A stretch of DNA of 64,000 bases from Agrypnia vestita (GCA_016648135.1 JADDOH010002101.1:51540-115539), one strand, 5' to 3'. Shown: positions 40,984-52,294, counted from the stretch's first letter. The notes: generated by a model not told the origin, from the letters alone. Program-made: numbers and translations.

Positions 40984-43900
40984 CTGGAAATATTTTTTGG
41001 CTTAATCATTTTGGAAAACAAACGAAGGAGGTTACAACTAAGTGGTTCATTGATGATACGTCAGGAAATGTGTATATGTATCGTATAGGACACATGCACT
41101 GATGTGCAGTGAGCGATATCATATAAATTGATGTAGGAATGCAACGAAAATGAAAAAAACACTATGCTAAAAACTTTCAGTCCATAGAATTAGTAAAACA
41201 TGTAATTTCAAGATAATCCTTTTCAAAAACAGAATATAGGAGGAGTATAAAAGAAATACCCAAAAAAATGTTTTGGATGCAGTCGTTAATTTAGAATGTA
41301 ATCATTTCGAGAATTTCGAGGAAATATAGGTTTTCAAATCACTAGTAAAAGCAAAGGCAGCAATATCTACTTCAACCAATCAACCCACAAGGATGTGTCA
41401 CATGACAAAATGGCCGCTTCATATTAAGGTGAGAGTTGATGTTGAATTAAGACTGAAATTAATATCATAGCAATGAGAGCAATATCCAATTATTTAAATA
41501 GACAAATAGTGTGAATTTAAATATAAAAAACAGGAAAAGTAGTGTAAGTTTGTGGACTTGGGAAGTATGTTTAGTACAGACGGCAAGGCTGAGAACGATA
41601 TCAAAAGAAGAGTGACTGCGGGTAACAAATTACCTAAATGGTGCTCTGAATGCCATCATGGCCAATAAGAACATGTCAAAAGAAGCAATACTAGAGGTAC
41701 ATAATGGCGTTCTAGTGCCAACTCTGACGTATGGAAGTGAAGCCTGGAATTGGCAAAAAAGGAATTAAAGTTGACTGAATGCGGTGGAAATGCGGTCACT
41801 AACACGTTTGTGTGGAACATCTTCGGTCGATAGAGTGAGGAACAAAAAAATTTTAAGTGAATGTAATGCTAGCTGTAGTGTGGTAGACAGAATAAAGGAA
41901 GGGTGCTGAAATGGTTTGGTCATGTAGAACATATGAGCGAGGAAAGGATGGTTAAGAAAATATATGGGACAAGTGTTGAAGGCAACAGGAGTGAGTCCGC
42001 GAAAGACCTGGCATGATCAAATACTATAAATATTACTATTAAAAGGTATAAAGAAGTTACGGGGACAGACAGACAGACAGAAAAATTATTATAATTGAGA
42101 TTTTTTTGATAACAAAAAGAATTAAAGTAAATTATGCACATAAGTTATGATTGTAAGTGGTTATTCCTCACCACACACAAGAATACAATTCTTTTTGGTG
42201 AGGTATACACACACAAAAAATATCGATTTGTAAACATTTATGTATGATTGTAGAAAAAAATATAATATATATATTATTAATTAAATAAATAAAAAAATAA
42301 TAAAAAAAGTTCATAATTTACTTAAATACTTCATTTTTCGCTTCGCACCATATCTTTCTTACATTATTTTATTCCTTATGTCTTTATACATCTTTTATAT
42401 ACCTGCGTGTGATAATTTATTTTTAATTAACCTGTGGCCAGGATGCAACCGTGCGACGGAACGCGACTGTACAAACAGGCCACGTCGCATATATCCAACG
42501 GGAACGTATAACAAAAGCGTAAAACAATTACCAAATGAAATTTCCCATCAGGGTATGACTAAAGATATCAACAAAAAAAATCCACAACTTTGTGGTTATG
42601 CTTTTAACGATTATTTCGCATGTGTCAGTACTAATCTCGCAAGTAAAATTATTTTAGATAATCAACAAATGAACCAACCAGAACACATTTATCGGAAGAT
42701 ACGTCGCTGAAAAATACTTTTAATCTCAAGCAAGTAGCAAAATTCTGGCTTTTAGTTGCTGATTTTTATGCCTGCTATTCTGACGAAGTCATGGTAGTCC
42801 TCCTTCTCTTCACTACCACATACTTATGTGAAGTGAGATTTTCTGCCATGGTTTCTAATAAGACTAAGTAAAAAAAAATTAACTGGACCTATCGAATTTA
42901 GTGCGATTAAAAGTGACCAAAATTGAAGTCGACGCTGTTATGACAAGAAATAGGCAAAAAATGTATCCTTCCCATTAAAATATCACATATTAATATTTTT
43001 CGTTATGAAAAATTTCGATTTTATTTGGACGTTTTTCATTTTTCTTTTGATTGAATTGAACGGTCTTTCGCATAGTTACAAAATATATTGGGGAAATGTA
43101 AGGCAGGAGGTACGTCCCGAAAATTGAAAAAAAAAATGGTGGTCAACTTTGGAAACCACTGTTTTAGACTATTGTTAAACCTCAATTACTAATCATTTTA
43201 CATACGAATCACACAAAATCCGTCCGTCCATCCTGTCTGTTTGTCCCCGTAACTTCGTGTAACGTTTTTAATTTCGTTCATTCGACAGGTAATTCTGACA
43301 GGTAAAAAAAAACTCAACGGCCGGAGACGGGACTTGAACCCTGGTTCAGTAACTCAAATGTTGCTTGCTACGGTCACCTCCCCATGGACCACCAAAAAGA
43401 TGTTCTAAAAATATATACTATGGTTTAGCAAAGACGCGAACCGATGTTCCGTCATTTTCGACGGCTTACAGCCAATATAATGTAAATTTATAGAGACTTC
43501 GCTAGGAATTGAAACCGGAAACCCCGTATGAGAAGTCATGCCCACTGGACTAAAAGCGCTGCCTCGTGTTTATAAAACAATTTCTGATAAATTGTGACTT
43601 TACCTCTTGGCGAGAAGAACTCTGACGTTCTTCTTCATCACAAAAATGATGAAGATGAAGACACCGAGCATGGTGTTGCATAAATCTGTCACTATCCAGA
43701 TGTATTTGGAGCCACCCAAAATGAAACTCAACATCTCCGCTATCCAGTTGACTCCCATCACAAGAAACAGCCTCAAATAGATATGGAACCTAGAAAATAA
43801 TAATAATAAAATAATTTCAAAATGAAGATTACAATACTCACACGTTCACCAGTTTGAAGACTACAAAGTGTACACTACGTTTGTAGTATAAACTATACGA

Positions 43901-46900
43901 AGTGAACTAATTGTAGTACTACGAAATTGTAGTACTAATGAAGTGGACTAATGGTAGTACTACAAATTTGTAGTATTAATGGAGTGAACTATTACAGTAC
44001 TACAAAATTTTAGTTCTAATGAAGTGAACCAATTGTAGTACTACAAAATTGTAATGACCTACAAGAAGTGCTTCTTGAAAACTGTGCTACTGGAAAATTT
44101 TCAAAACCATGGCGAGAGGGGTTGTTTCATTTTCCAAAGATTTCTTCATTTATCTACATCGACTTTCAAAAATTTCACATAAAAGATGTACTGGTTAAAG
44201 AATGTACTATCGGTAACTTTGAAGTGTATGTACCTTGTAACTTTAAAATAAAAATTACTGTATCAAGTAGTAGTAAATATAGAGTAGCTTGTTGGTTTTA
44301 TGGTTAGAACTCTCGACTCATAATCCAAAGGTCGCGGGTTCGAATCTCACTCCAGACCAGCAAGTTAGTCCTATTTCATAGCACAAGCGTTTAGCTTAGT
44401 TTGAAAATAGTAAGAATATTGATGGGACACGTATTCCGTGTTCGCATCTCTATTTTTTTTAAAAAAAGTATTTACTTTCAGTGTAAAAAAGTATTTACTT
44501 GGAGTGTGTGTAGTTTGTAGTGTGCACTACACTTCAAAAGTTGTGAAGTGTACACTTCAATGTAATGTAGTACTACATTGTAGTAGTTAGTACAGAGCGG
44601 ACCCATCACTACTCATGATCGGTTTGACTGCTGCGGTATTGACTATGAGTTTGTCATCTATTTGGCATGGCTATACGATTGATTCGATGTGTGGTACAAA
44701 TATAAATGGCAATTTGTCAGTTTTTGTTAAATGTTTGTAACACCACTAATTGTCAATAATTTAACAATTGTTTAAGTTTAAGTGAATGATTTAACATTTG
44801 TTTACGTTTGGCGACCCTCGTTGCCCAGTGGATACAACACTGGCTTCTCACACCGAGTGTTCCGGGTTCGATTCCCGGAGAGGTCACAATTAATCTATGT
44901 GATTACTCAAGCCTGGCTATTTTGTGATGTGTCTCGCTCTGTAATTGGACTTCTTGGCCTGTTGAAGCGTAAAAATTTAAAATAAAAGAGATTTCTGATT
45001 GATTGAATTCATTAATTTCAAACCTGTTAAACTTAAAACGTCAACAATGATGATCTTACAGTGTATTACAATAACTGTCGAGATACTAAAATACGAATAT
45101 TGCCATTTTCAGAATACGACTGAATGGTGGTCTTTTTTGTGGGAAATTTGAAACCAATTAATTTGTTTTCGATACTATAGGAAATTGTATTTTGGACCAT
45201 TAACTTTTCAAACCACGAACCAGTTCGAAAAGAATTATGGTTGTGGAACATGTCATCAGGGCTGATGTGATGTGTTTGACTTAAATTGATCTAATGGCAA
45301 TCAGAGTACCGGGTCACTAATGGACCCCTTGCTCTTTTATCATGGTGTATCAGTGAAGGGGTTTCTTTACTTCACTTATGATGTGTGTGTGTTGAAGAGT
45401 AGGTTAAGTATTGCCATGAAATACCGTACCGAAGTCAGGGTGAACCTGAGAACATTTTTTTAAATTCAACAAATCAAGTAATTGCATAGGTATCTTCTTC
45501 GATTCGAAGGAAGTACTCGACAGTATCTCCCTAGAAACAACCTGTACCAGAACCAAAAGAAAACGGGATTGGCCATACAGCCCCAAACGGGAAAAAAGCC
45601 ACTCAACGAACAGACCTCAAATAGTCAGATCAAATGAATCTCTAAGTAATCCACCAAAAGGTGAATTTGGAGTCCCCCAAGGTACGGTCCCCAGATCTCT
45701 ATCAAAAAATCAACCGTGAACTAGCATTCCACGTGGACGACACCGCACTGTTAACAAATTACCCTTCATGGGGAAAAGTTCACGAATTAGCAAACGAGAA
45801 TATTAATACAATAAAATCGTGGCTTGGCGACAATCTTCTAACATTCCACCTAAAAAAACACTTCAACTAGGAAAAACAATATGCAAATAATAAAAAATGT
45901 GTTTCTTGATTTCTTGCCTTTGCTTTTCATTATTCAGCTGGTCATTCCTGGCGCTGTCCCCGGCCTTCAAAATTGCAGTCTCCCGGTTTATCTTCAGAAT
46001 ATTGAAGCTGGTGCAGGCGAAGAGAGTCAGGTTGCATACAACCAGAACAATCACGGGAAGGGAGAAATACAGAAGTTGTGCTTTCCAGTCTGGAAACAGA
46101 AATATGTCGACTATGTCAAACATTGCGTTTTCTGGGCTATTCTGCCATGGGTTTGCTCTCTCATTTGAGATCTTCTCAATGTTTCGGATGTCATTGCAAG
46201 AACTATCATTAAGATGTAGGTCTCTGATGCGATGTGTAAGTGATACCGTGTTTAATGCTTTAAATATTGTTATGTATGCTTCATATCTTTTAAATTATAA
46301 ACTAATAGGTAAACATAACCCGATATCGAAATTTATCTACATATAACCAGGGTATAAATTTCTATATGAAAACCAACCAATCATGTAGCTTTGTTTCATC
46401 CGTTTCCTGTCTCTCTTCTCTTGCACCTGGTTCTGTGTGAGCAAACTTTGGAGGTGCCTGAGGCCTCCATAATATTCTTTCAAAAATGTACTCAGGCCTC
46501 CAGAATATTTTTAAAAACTTGAACAAAACCGTTTTGTCCTTCAGGTGGGTAAAATGACACACGTGGTGTGGACAAAATGGCATACCAAATTTGCAACGAA
46601 AATCAGTCGATTACATGCAGAGTTCACACGTAAAACGTTTTGTCTTTTTCGGAACATCTACACGTGATGCATGGGCCCATCTTTTACAGCACTCTTGGCC
46701 TGAACTTGGAGTAGAGGTCATTGCAATAAATGCAAGAACAGTCTTCATCATCATCCCCGGCTTTAGTGTAAGATTGTAAGGAAGATAAATCATTTTCAAA
46801 TCCAAAGCTTTTGTATTGTTATGTATCTTCTTGTCTTCTTGTATGAAGTTCTCAGTGATAATCTATCCATCAAATAACCATAGTATCAGTTGACGTCCCA

Positions 46901-48169
46901 GCTGTCGACTGAAGTAGGTACGAGGAAATTGTCGTCAGATAACGCGAGAACAAAACCACCATGTGAAACGTAATAATGCATCATGTGTTTATGGTAATGA
47001 TGTAAAAACTATATGAAAGGATTACTCTACTCCACTTGTGCATGTGAGTCGCTTTTAATGTTCATTTTCTGGTATCTCAAGCCAAGATGACCACGTGTCG
47101 ATTACCACATTCTACAAGCATTTTTGAAGGAATCTAATGCGGAAATGCACATTCTTCCCATGGAATATAATATAATATAAATGGAAGTTAACCGTCACTA
47201 TCGTCTCCTAATTTTTCTACCTGGATTAAACACCATATCAGATGTCTCCACTGTCAGTGTTCATTTTCTTAAAAAGGCTTTCCAGCTTCAGTGAAAAAAG
47301 TAATAAAATAAGTGAATAAGTAAAACTACATTACGTACTTCTTTACTAGTTGTATACTAAAGTTGAAATATGGATTAACAATTCAAGAGGGTTGAAGAAA
47401 AGAGTTGGAAGGGCTGGTAGAGATAATTAGGGAATTACATAGTTATTAGAAGGGGGGAAAATATTTGATAGAGGATTATTAAAAATTTTATATACTTGAA
47501 TATTACTCCGCTTAACCATTTTTCCCCTTTTGACGACTATTCCTCCAGCCACTCCGACCCTCCCTCTCCACCAGTTGAAATCAAAGTCATTTGATTTAAC
47601 TATAAAACATCCGTCTTTTGGCTAAGCTTTTAAAATTCTATTTTCAGGCCCAATTAAGAACCTTGTTGGACACCAGAGAGTGCGATACATTTTAAAAATC
47701 AGTGATTTATTTGTTTATTTATCCCAATTATAATAATTTCCTTGTCTGTCCATCCGTCCGTCTGTCTGCCTGTCTGTATCCGTAACTTCTTTATAGTAAA
47801 AAATCTTTTTCTTATTTTTTATCTTGTACTTTTCTTTTTTTTCCTTTGCTTTCCTTTTTTTCGTTGTCATAGTAATTTTTTTTTATTTAAATAAAAATTT
47901 ATTCCTTAGGAACCGACATGTAACAGTACTGTCATATTTGACGCGTTACAGCTAGTATATGTTTAATATTAAAATAATTACCAAAAAACCAGCATCGATT
48001 CTTTCCAAAATTTGGTCTGATGAAGTTGTCAGGTAAGTTGGCCCAAAACTGCAAGAAGGCAGACACTCCTGTGAGGGCCAGGGGGGCGCCCCAAGCATAC
48101 AGGCAGTAGATTATGAAACGACGCCTCTCGCTTTTCTGGCGACCGTGGCGTTGAATGCAAATTAACGAT
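40899..48169 (-). CDS. Methuselah-like GPCR, copy C (3' half only: TM4 to tail)
   Basis: Exons 47982-48169 (TM4), 45918-46089 (TM5), 43604-43789 (TM6-TM7) and 40899-40983 (tail). The first three have the same lengths as in B (188, 172, 186 nt); all are open and in phase. The tail is 27 residues (YRKLWTKDSQSENEST.. to stop). The TM5 exon donor is AAAG/GCAAGA, GC instead of GT. No TM3, TM1-2, ectodomain or signal-peptide exon is visible from 48170 to 64000. It is therefore either a truncated duplicate (most likely) or a receptor with a first part more than 15 kb away. Intact frames suggest recent truncation or constraint. Confidence 0.7.
40984..41519. other. Last intron of copy C, 3' part
   Basis: About 250 bp aligns with duplicon B beside its tail exon. 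The rest is unassigned. Confidence 0.45.
41520..42010 (+). mobile_element. Decayed LINE 3' fragment
   Basis: In broken frames: LGSMFSTDGKAENDIKRRVT, TYGSEAW, RVRNK, RIKEG..KWFGHVEHM and RMVKKIYGTSVEG, the same family as 29681-30055 but full of frameshifts. Confidence 0.7.
42055..42110. repeat. GACAGACAGACAG terminus of the 118-bp-repeat family
   Basis: GTTACGGGGACAGACAGACA, the same end as seen at 43225 and 47740 in the other orientation. Confidence 0.5.
42159..42206. repeat. Hairpin repeat CCTCACCA...TGGTGAGG (copy 2)
   Basis: CCTCACCACACACAAGAATA pairs with ATTCTTTTTGGTGAGG. Inverted relative to 20733-20772, with matching flanks. Confidence 0.55.
42450..42712 (+). pseudogene. Possible Jockey-type LINE inter-domain fragment
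   Basis: Reads TYNKSVKQLPNEIS and CGYAFNDYFACVSTNLASKI, like the 'FNxYFxxVxxNLA' stretch between endonuclease and RT in Jockey-type elements. Short and alone. Confidence 0.4.
42740..43161 (+). mobile_element. hAT transposon 3' fragment with terminal repeat
   Basis: 42775 onward reads SDEVMVVLLLFTTTYLCEVR and FSAMVSNKTK, the hAT C-terminal dimerisation block (TTYLCExxFSxMxxxKxK), followed by stops. The 3' end GTGGTCAACTTTGGAAACCACTG (ending 43161) is a hAT-type terminal inverted repeat (CAGTGGTTTCCAAAGTTGAC). The 5' end is missing. Confidence 0.75.
43317..43400 (-). repeat. tRNA-like SINE head (third family)
   Basis: Minus strand contains TGGTCCATGGGGAGGTGACC (A box region) and GGTTCAAGTCCCGTCTCCGG (B box). 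No complete body recognised. Confidence 0.5.
43480..43567 (-). repeat. tRNA-derived SINE remnant, shared by B and C (C copy)
   Basis: Minus strand: TAGTCCAGTGGGCATGACTT (A box) and GGTTTCAATTCC (B box). Same place relative to the TM6-TM7 exon as 19615-19740 in B. Confidence 0.65.
43604..43789 (-). CDS. Mthl copy C TM6-TM7 exon
   Basis: FHIYLRLFLVMGVNWIAEML and IIFVMKKNVRVLLAKR. Canonical splice sites. No open frame from ATG covers it, so it must be read from homology. Confidence 0.85.
43860..44600. repeat. Repeat with GTAGTACTAC palindromes, about 50-bp units
   Basis: Four diverged units of (A/T)TGTAGTACTACAAAATTGTAGTACTAATGAAGTGAAC between 43900 and 44060. Inverted, related ends at 43860 (GTGTACACTACG) and 44500-44595 (GAAGTGTACACTTCA, GTAGTACTAC). 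A SINE is inserted in it. Looks like a foldback-type element. Confidence 0.65.
44284..44470 (+). mobile_element. tRNA-derived SINE, family 1 (copy 2)
   Basis: Same A box, B box (GGTTCGAATCT) and body as 24164-24382, ending in T and A runs. Not at the same place in the duplicon as copy 1, so an independent insertion. Confidence 0.88.
44806..44990 (+). mobile_element. tRNA-derived SINE, family 2 (copy 1)
   Basis: A box TTGCCCAGTGG, B box GGTTCGATTCC, body with GTGATTACTCAAGCCTGGCT and CTTGGCCTGTTGAAGCGTAA. Inserted into duplicon C DNA that is uninterrupted in B. Confidence 0.9.
45470..45870 (+). mobile_element. LINE reverse-transcriptase remnant in copy C (paralog of 20930-21360)
   Basis: Reads DDTALLTNYPSWGKVHELAN and NTIKSWLGDNLLTFHLKK. 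It carries a deletion relative to B between VRSP and YQKIN. Same intron, same distance from the TM5 exon as in B. Confidence 0.8.
45918..46089 (-). CDS. Mthl copy C TM5 exon
   Basis: Acceptor TTTCCAG/AC. WKAQLLYFSLPVIVLVVCN. Donor is GC (AAAG/GCAAGA); B has GTAAGA at the same place. Confidence 0.82.
46090..47735. other. TM4-TM5 intron of copy C
   Basis: 46090-46240 aligns with B. A direct repeat GAGGCCTCCATAATATT / CAGGCCTCCAGAATATT lies near 46460-46510. The frame 46591-46779 (FVFFGTSTRDAWAHLLQHSW) may be a transposon remnant, but I do not recognise it. Confidence 0.4.
47735..47965. repeat. Terminus pair of the 118-bp-repeat family, shared by B and C
   Basis: CTTGTCTGTCCATCCGTCCG and GTAACTTCTTTATAGTAAAA occur here and at 24865-24940 in B, in the same intron. 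The right end reads ACGCGTTACAGCTAGTATAT. Confidence 0.6.
47982..48169 (-). CDS. Mthl copy C TM4 exon
   Basis: Acceptor TTGCCAG/AT, donor TTTG/GTAATT. LICIQRHGRQKSERRR, AWGAPLALTGVSAFLQFWAN, NRCWFF. The open frame to 48283 is in another frame. Confidence 0.85.
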
Positions 48170-48228
48170 CTGGCAAGACAATATCAACATATATATAATC
48201 AACATTTGATTGGAGTTTAAGCTAAATA

Positions 48229-49513
48229 TTAGGTCCTTACATATGAAATTGACGTTATGCCGTACTGGCAAATTTGATCTCAAATATCTTCTCTTTGGTT
48301 AGGAATTCCAAATCCAAATTTATACAGCTATTTACTCATGTATTTGTGTTTTGAAAATTATAATTCATTTGTTTTTTCCTCAATTGTTTTTTTCTTTGCG
48401 TCACTCAGTTTACAAAATGAAAAACTTGAAATATCGCGTTATTTACGAGTACGAGTTCCACCGTGGCACCAGTGCTGCAGAAACGGCTCGAAGGATTAAT
48501 GATGTGTATGGCGACGGTGCCGCAAAAGAAAACACAGTGCGTTTTTGGTTCCAACGTTTTCGTTCTGGAAATTTCGACCTGCAGAACAAGCCCCGTGGAC
48601 GGCCGGAGAGCAAAGTTGATAATGAAGAATTGAAGGCTATTGTGGAAGCGGATCCATCGCAAACCACATCCGAGTTAGCTGCAGGCTGCGGTGTTAGTGA
48701 TAAAACTGTTTTAATCCACTTGAAGCAAATTGGTAAGGTGAAAAAGCTTGAAAGGTGGGTACCTCACGAATTGAGTGAAGCAAATCAACAAACGCGCGTT
48801 GACTGCTGCGTTGCATACTCAACCGGCACAATAATGAAGGGATTTTAAATCGAATCATTACCTGTGATGAAAAGTGGATCCTGTACGATAATCGGAAGCG
48901 CTCATCGCAATGGCTGAACCCTGCCGAACCAGCCAAACCATGCCCCAAGCGAAAATTGACTCCAAAAAAGTTACTTGTGAGCGTTTGGTGGACTAGTGCT
49001 GGTGTCGTTCACTACAGCTTTCTTAAATCTGGCCAGACGATTACGGCAGATGTCTATTGTCAGCAACTGCAAACCATGATGGAAAAGCTAGCTGCTAAAC
49101 AACCGAGGCTGGTTAATCGCTCTAGGCCACTGCTGCTTCATGATAACGCTAGACCACACACTGCACAACAGACGGCTACCAAATTAGAGGAGCTTCAATT
49201 GGAATGTCTAAGACATCCACCGTACTCTCCGGACCTTGCCCCAACAGATTACCATTTTTTTCGAAATTTGGATAACTTCTTGCAAAGGAAAAAATTCAAC
49301 TCCGATGGGGCAGTCCAAACCGCCTTCAAAGATTTTATTGATTCCCGTCCGAATGGTTTTTTTAGTAAAGGGATCGATGAACTACCTATGAGATGGCAAA
49401 AGTGCAAAGATAGCAATGGTACATACTTTGATTAAATAAATATATTATAATAAAATAAAATCGGCTTTATGTTCCTCCCATACTAAACGCTAATTTCATA
49501 TGTAAGGACCTAA
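48229..49513 (+). mobile_element. mariner transposon, copy 1 (1285 bp, TA duplication)
   Basis: Ends TTAGGTCCTTACATATGAAA / its inverted copy, flanked by TA at 48227-48228 and 49514-49515. Contains one transposase frame, described next. Inserted at the right edge of duplicon C. Confidence 0.97.
48417..49435 (+). pseudogene. mariner transposase, copy 1 (one-base frameshift)
   Basis: Begins MKNLKYRVIYEYEFHRG (48417), with an N-terminal helix-turn-helix, KPRGRPE, and the catalytic triad in ITCDEKW, LLHDNARPH and PTDYHFF; the last two Asp are separated by 34 residues (D34D). Relative to copy 2 one T is missing at about 48815 (GCATACTC versus GCATTACTC), which throws the frame after residue 133 or so. 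Without that loss it would be 339 residues, the usual mariner size. The ATG upstream at 48351 is probably 5' untranslated. Confidence 0.93.
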
Positions 49514-49519
49514 TATTTA

Positions 49520-50095
49520 CCATACAAATCTATTCCGTTTGACAGATCTGACCCAAATTGTAGGTACTTACTTATTCTTTAGAACCGTGCGAAAAATACA
49601 GGCGTCAATTCCAATCCCGCTCTTTACCCCACCCTTATATTCTCTAAACAAGTCTATATCGTTTGACAGATCTGATTCAAATTTTGCATACTTATTCTTT
49701 AGGACCCTGCGGAAAACAGACGCCACCTCTTCTTCCCCTTCACAACAACCTACTTTACCCCGATACATTCTCTGTACAAATTTACACCGTTTGACATAGG
49801 CCACATCCCCCCCTTTACCAAACACCTTCACAAACAATCCTCTATAAAAATGTAAGATGATTAAAATGTTCTGACCTAAATTTTGTGTACTTATTGTTTA
49901 GGACCCTGCGGAAAATAAAGTCGTCATTTCTCCTCCCCCCATTAACCCCCATCACCCCCCTACAGTATGTGCTTTTTAAAAATCGACACCGTTTGACAAA
50001 TCAGACAAAATTTTGCATACTTATTATTTAGGACCTCGCGGAAAACATAGGCGCCATCTCCTTTCTACTCCTTTAAACCAATCCCTCTCCCAGAT
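49520..50095 (+). repeat. Array of the 118-bp-repeat family beside duplicon C (copy 3)
   Basis: CTTATTCTTTAG(A/G)ACC.TGCGGAAAA recurs at about 49571, 49691, 49889 and 50019, with CCGTTTGACAGATC between. Orientation as in 26430-27265. Confidence 0.75.
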
Positions 50096-51293
50096 ATAAA
50101 TTTAATACACTCCAAAATTAATACTATTAATTCCATATTGTAAAAAAACGCCATTCTGAAATTTGCTAAAATTTCCAAGTTGGATTTTTTTTTAACATTG
50201 ATATTCATTTATTAAAACTGTCCAAAGCCGTAAAATAAATCTGATACAAATTTCTGCATGGTTTTAATAATTTAATTCGGCTTGTATCAAAGCGAAAGAA
50301 CTTTTAATATTCTATATAAATTACATTCATGGTAGTCTAACTTTTTACAAAGGATAAGTGAGAAATATTTTTAAAAAACTTTTATGTACCTCATCTCCTT
50401 TTAACTGTTCACATTTCACCTAAAGTGTAAAGAATATTTTCTATTTAAAATTGAATGATGAATATGTAGGTATATACGAATAGAATGCAGTGACATTATA
50501 GCATAGCATGAAAGAAAACTTGAAAAGAAAACATTTATTTTCTTCCGTTATTAGGTAGATTATGTCTGTGTGTTTTATACATCTCTATGTTACATACAAA
50601 TGCTGTTAGCTAACATCCGCCGATTTGAAAGAAGATATTTATTTTATATATTTATTAAAATAGGGATTTCAGTAAGTTTTTTCGAAACAGGAAAAAGTGC
50701 AAGTTAAATTTTCCAGAAATTGCATCATGAGACTGCAATGCAGGGGGGTTTTTATGGTGTTGAGGCCGATTTCACTGAACATTCCCCTAGGCAAGTATGA
50801 AGCCCCGTAAGCTGATAATGTCCCAGTAAAAATGAAATACAAATAAAACTAGACAATGCTTTAGGTTTAACTATCATTAATAAAAGATCCAGAGTCTAGA
50901 CCTCCGAGCTGAGTCGAGAAAGACCGAGTGCACACGAAGACGTGGAAATCAAAAGGCAACTAATTAAAATCGATTCTGTCAGTACGTTGGGAGATATAAC
51001 AGTAATTCTAGGCTTTTTTATTTTTTGCTTTCTCTATTGCTCCTGGTTTTCTTCCCTTTTATTAGTGATTTGGAGGGTCTCGGAAAAGTGACACCTGTTG
51101 ACATCGCGACTTGCGCAAGTCTATAAAACGACAACTGTCTGCTATAGGTAACATTAGTACCTAAATTGAATAAAGCAATTTCTAAGTCTGGTGCAATATA
51201 GAAATAACAACAGTAGATGATCGTGGCCTGAGTCTCTGGGAATATTTCCCTATTGAGTCGGGGAGATATTATTTAATTATCTAACTACTAACT
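50096..51293. other. Unassigned AT-rich DNA
   Basis: No coding or repeat signal recognised. I checked specifically for the missing 5' exons of copy C and saw none. Confidence 0.4.
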
Positions 51294-51472
51294 ACTTTTT
51301 TTTTACGCTTCAACAGGCCAGGAGGCCCAATTACAGAAGCGAAATACATCACAAAACACCCAGGCTTGAGTATATCACATAGATAAAAATTGTGACCTCA
51401 CCGGGAATCGAACCCGGAACCCTCGGTGTGGGAAGTCAGTGTCATACCCACTGTGTTACGAGGGCCGCCAAG
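51294..51472 (-). mobile_element. tRNA-derived SINE, family 2 (copy 2)
   Basis: Reverse complement of 44806-44990: B box GGTTCGATTCC, A box region CACAGTGGGTATGACACTG, body CTTGGGCCTCCTGGCCTG type, poly-T at the left. Confidence 0.88.
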
Positions 51473-52286
51473 TATTTTTCAGTAAATCTTACCAAAGACC
51501 TTAGTTCTTGTAAATAAATACCTACATATATTATTAATATAATATTGAATACCTTTTCAATATTTTTTTATTTTCTATATAAAATAATATTATACAAAAC
51601 AAAACAAAAGTTTACCAATGCACGCAATTTTAGTTCAAGTTTATTTTTAATTATGTTTGCCAAATAAGCAGAATTTGTACACGTTGCCATGACAGGTGTG
51701 CTTACACATATGTACTTAAAACAGCAAAACCATTTCAGTACAGTGGTATGACCTTAAATTATGTTGTAAGTTGCTCTTATCTTACGTTTATAAAATACTT
51801 TTTCATTAATTTGCATTACATTAATAATAGCAACAAGGAGTTACGTATAACATAATGAAATAACAAGTGAAGTTTCAAAGATAAAATAAGGATGCCGAAT
51901 TATATTGTTTTAAAAAATTAAGAAATTTGTATGAAAAAATTAAGCTGTGAATCATTTCAAAGATAATACTAACCACAATTTATTCAGAATATTTTAAGTA
52001 TCTATAATAAAAAATTTCAAGAACAAAAATACTGGATTATAATATCCCATGAGAAACATCATCATGATGTTCCTCTGGGGAACATATAGCTCTGTCTCTA
52101 TGACATATCTTTATTATATCTTGATTCATATTTTTTTTACTTTATTGGACATTCACATATGAAAAAATATCATTTGATGTAGTTATGTCTTAAATAAATA
52201 TTTTTAAATAAAAAGGAATGCTTCTTAAACAAAGATCAAAATAAAATATCTTTAAGAAAACTCAATAATATTTATTTGTTTTTCAG
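51473..52286. other. Intergenic or intronic DNA before the small-protein gene
   Basis: AT-rich. Ends in a good splice acceptor, TTTATTTGTTTTTCAG at 52271-52286, so an upstream exon of the following gene is expected within or beyond this stretch. I could not identify it. Confidence 0.45.
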
Positions 52287-52294
52287 GTCCAAGA

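Larger units (their letters stand above)
40612..48225 (-). repeat. Segmental duplicon C (homologous to 17140-25230)
   Basis: Collinear with the left part of duplicon B, exons and introns included. Right of 48225 similarity stops, at a mariner and then an array of the 118-bp repeat family. Confidence 0.85.

Noticed and set aside
48351..48416. Upstream ATG extending the mariner transposase
   Set aside because: The added residues are hydrophobic and unlike mariner N-termini; MKNLKYRV fits the family start.
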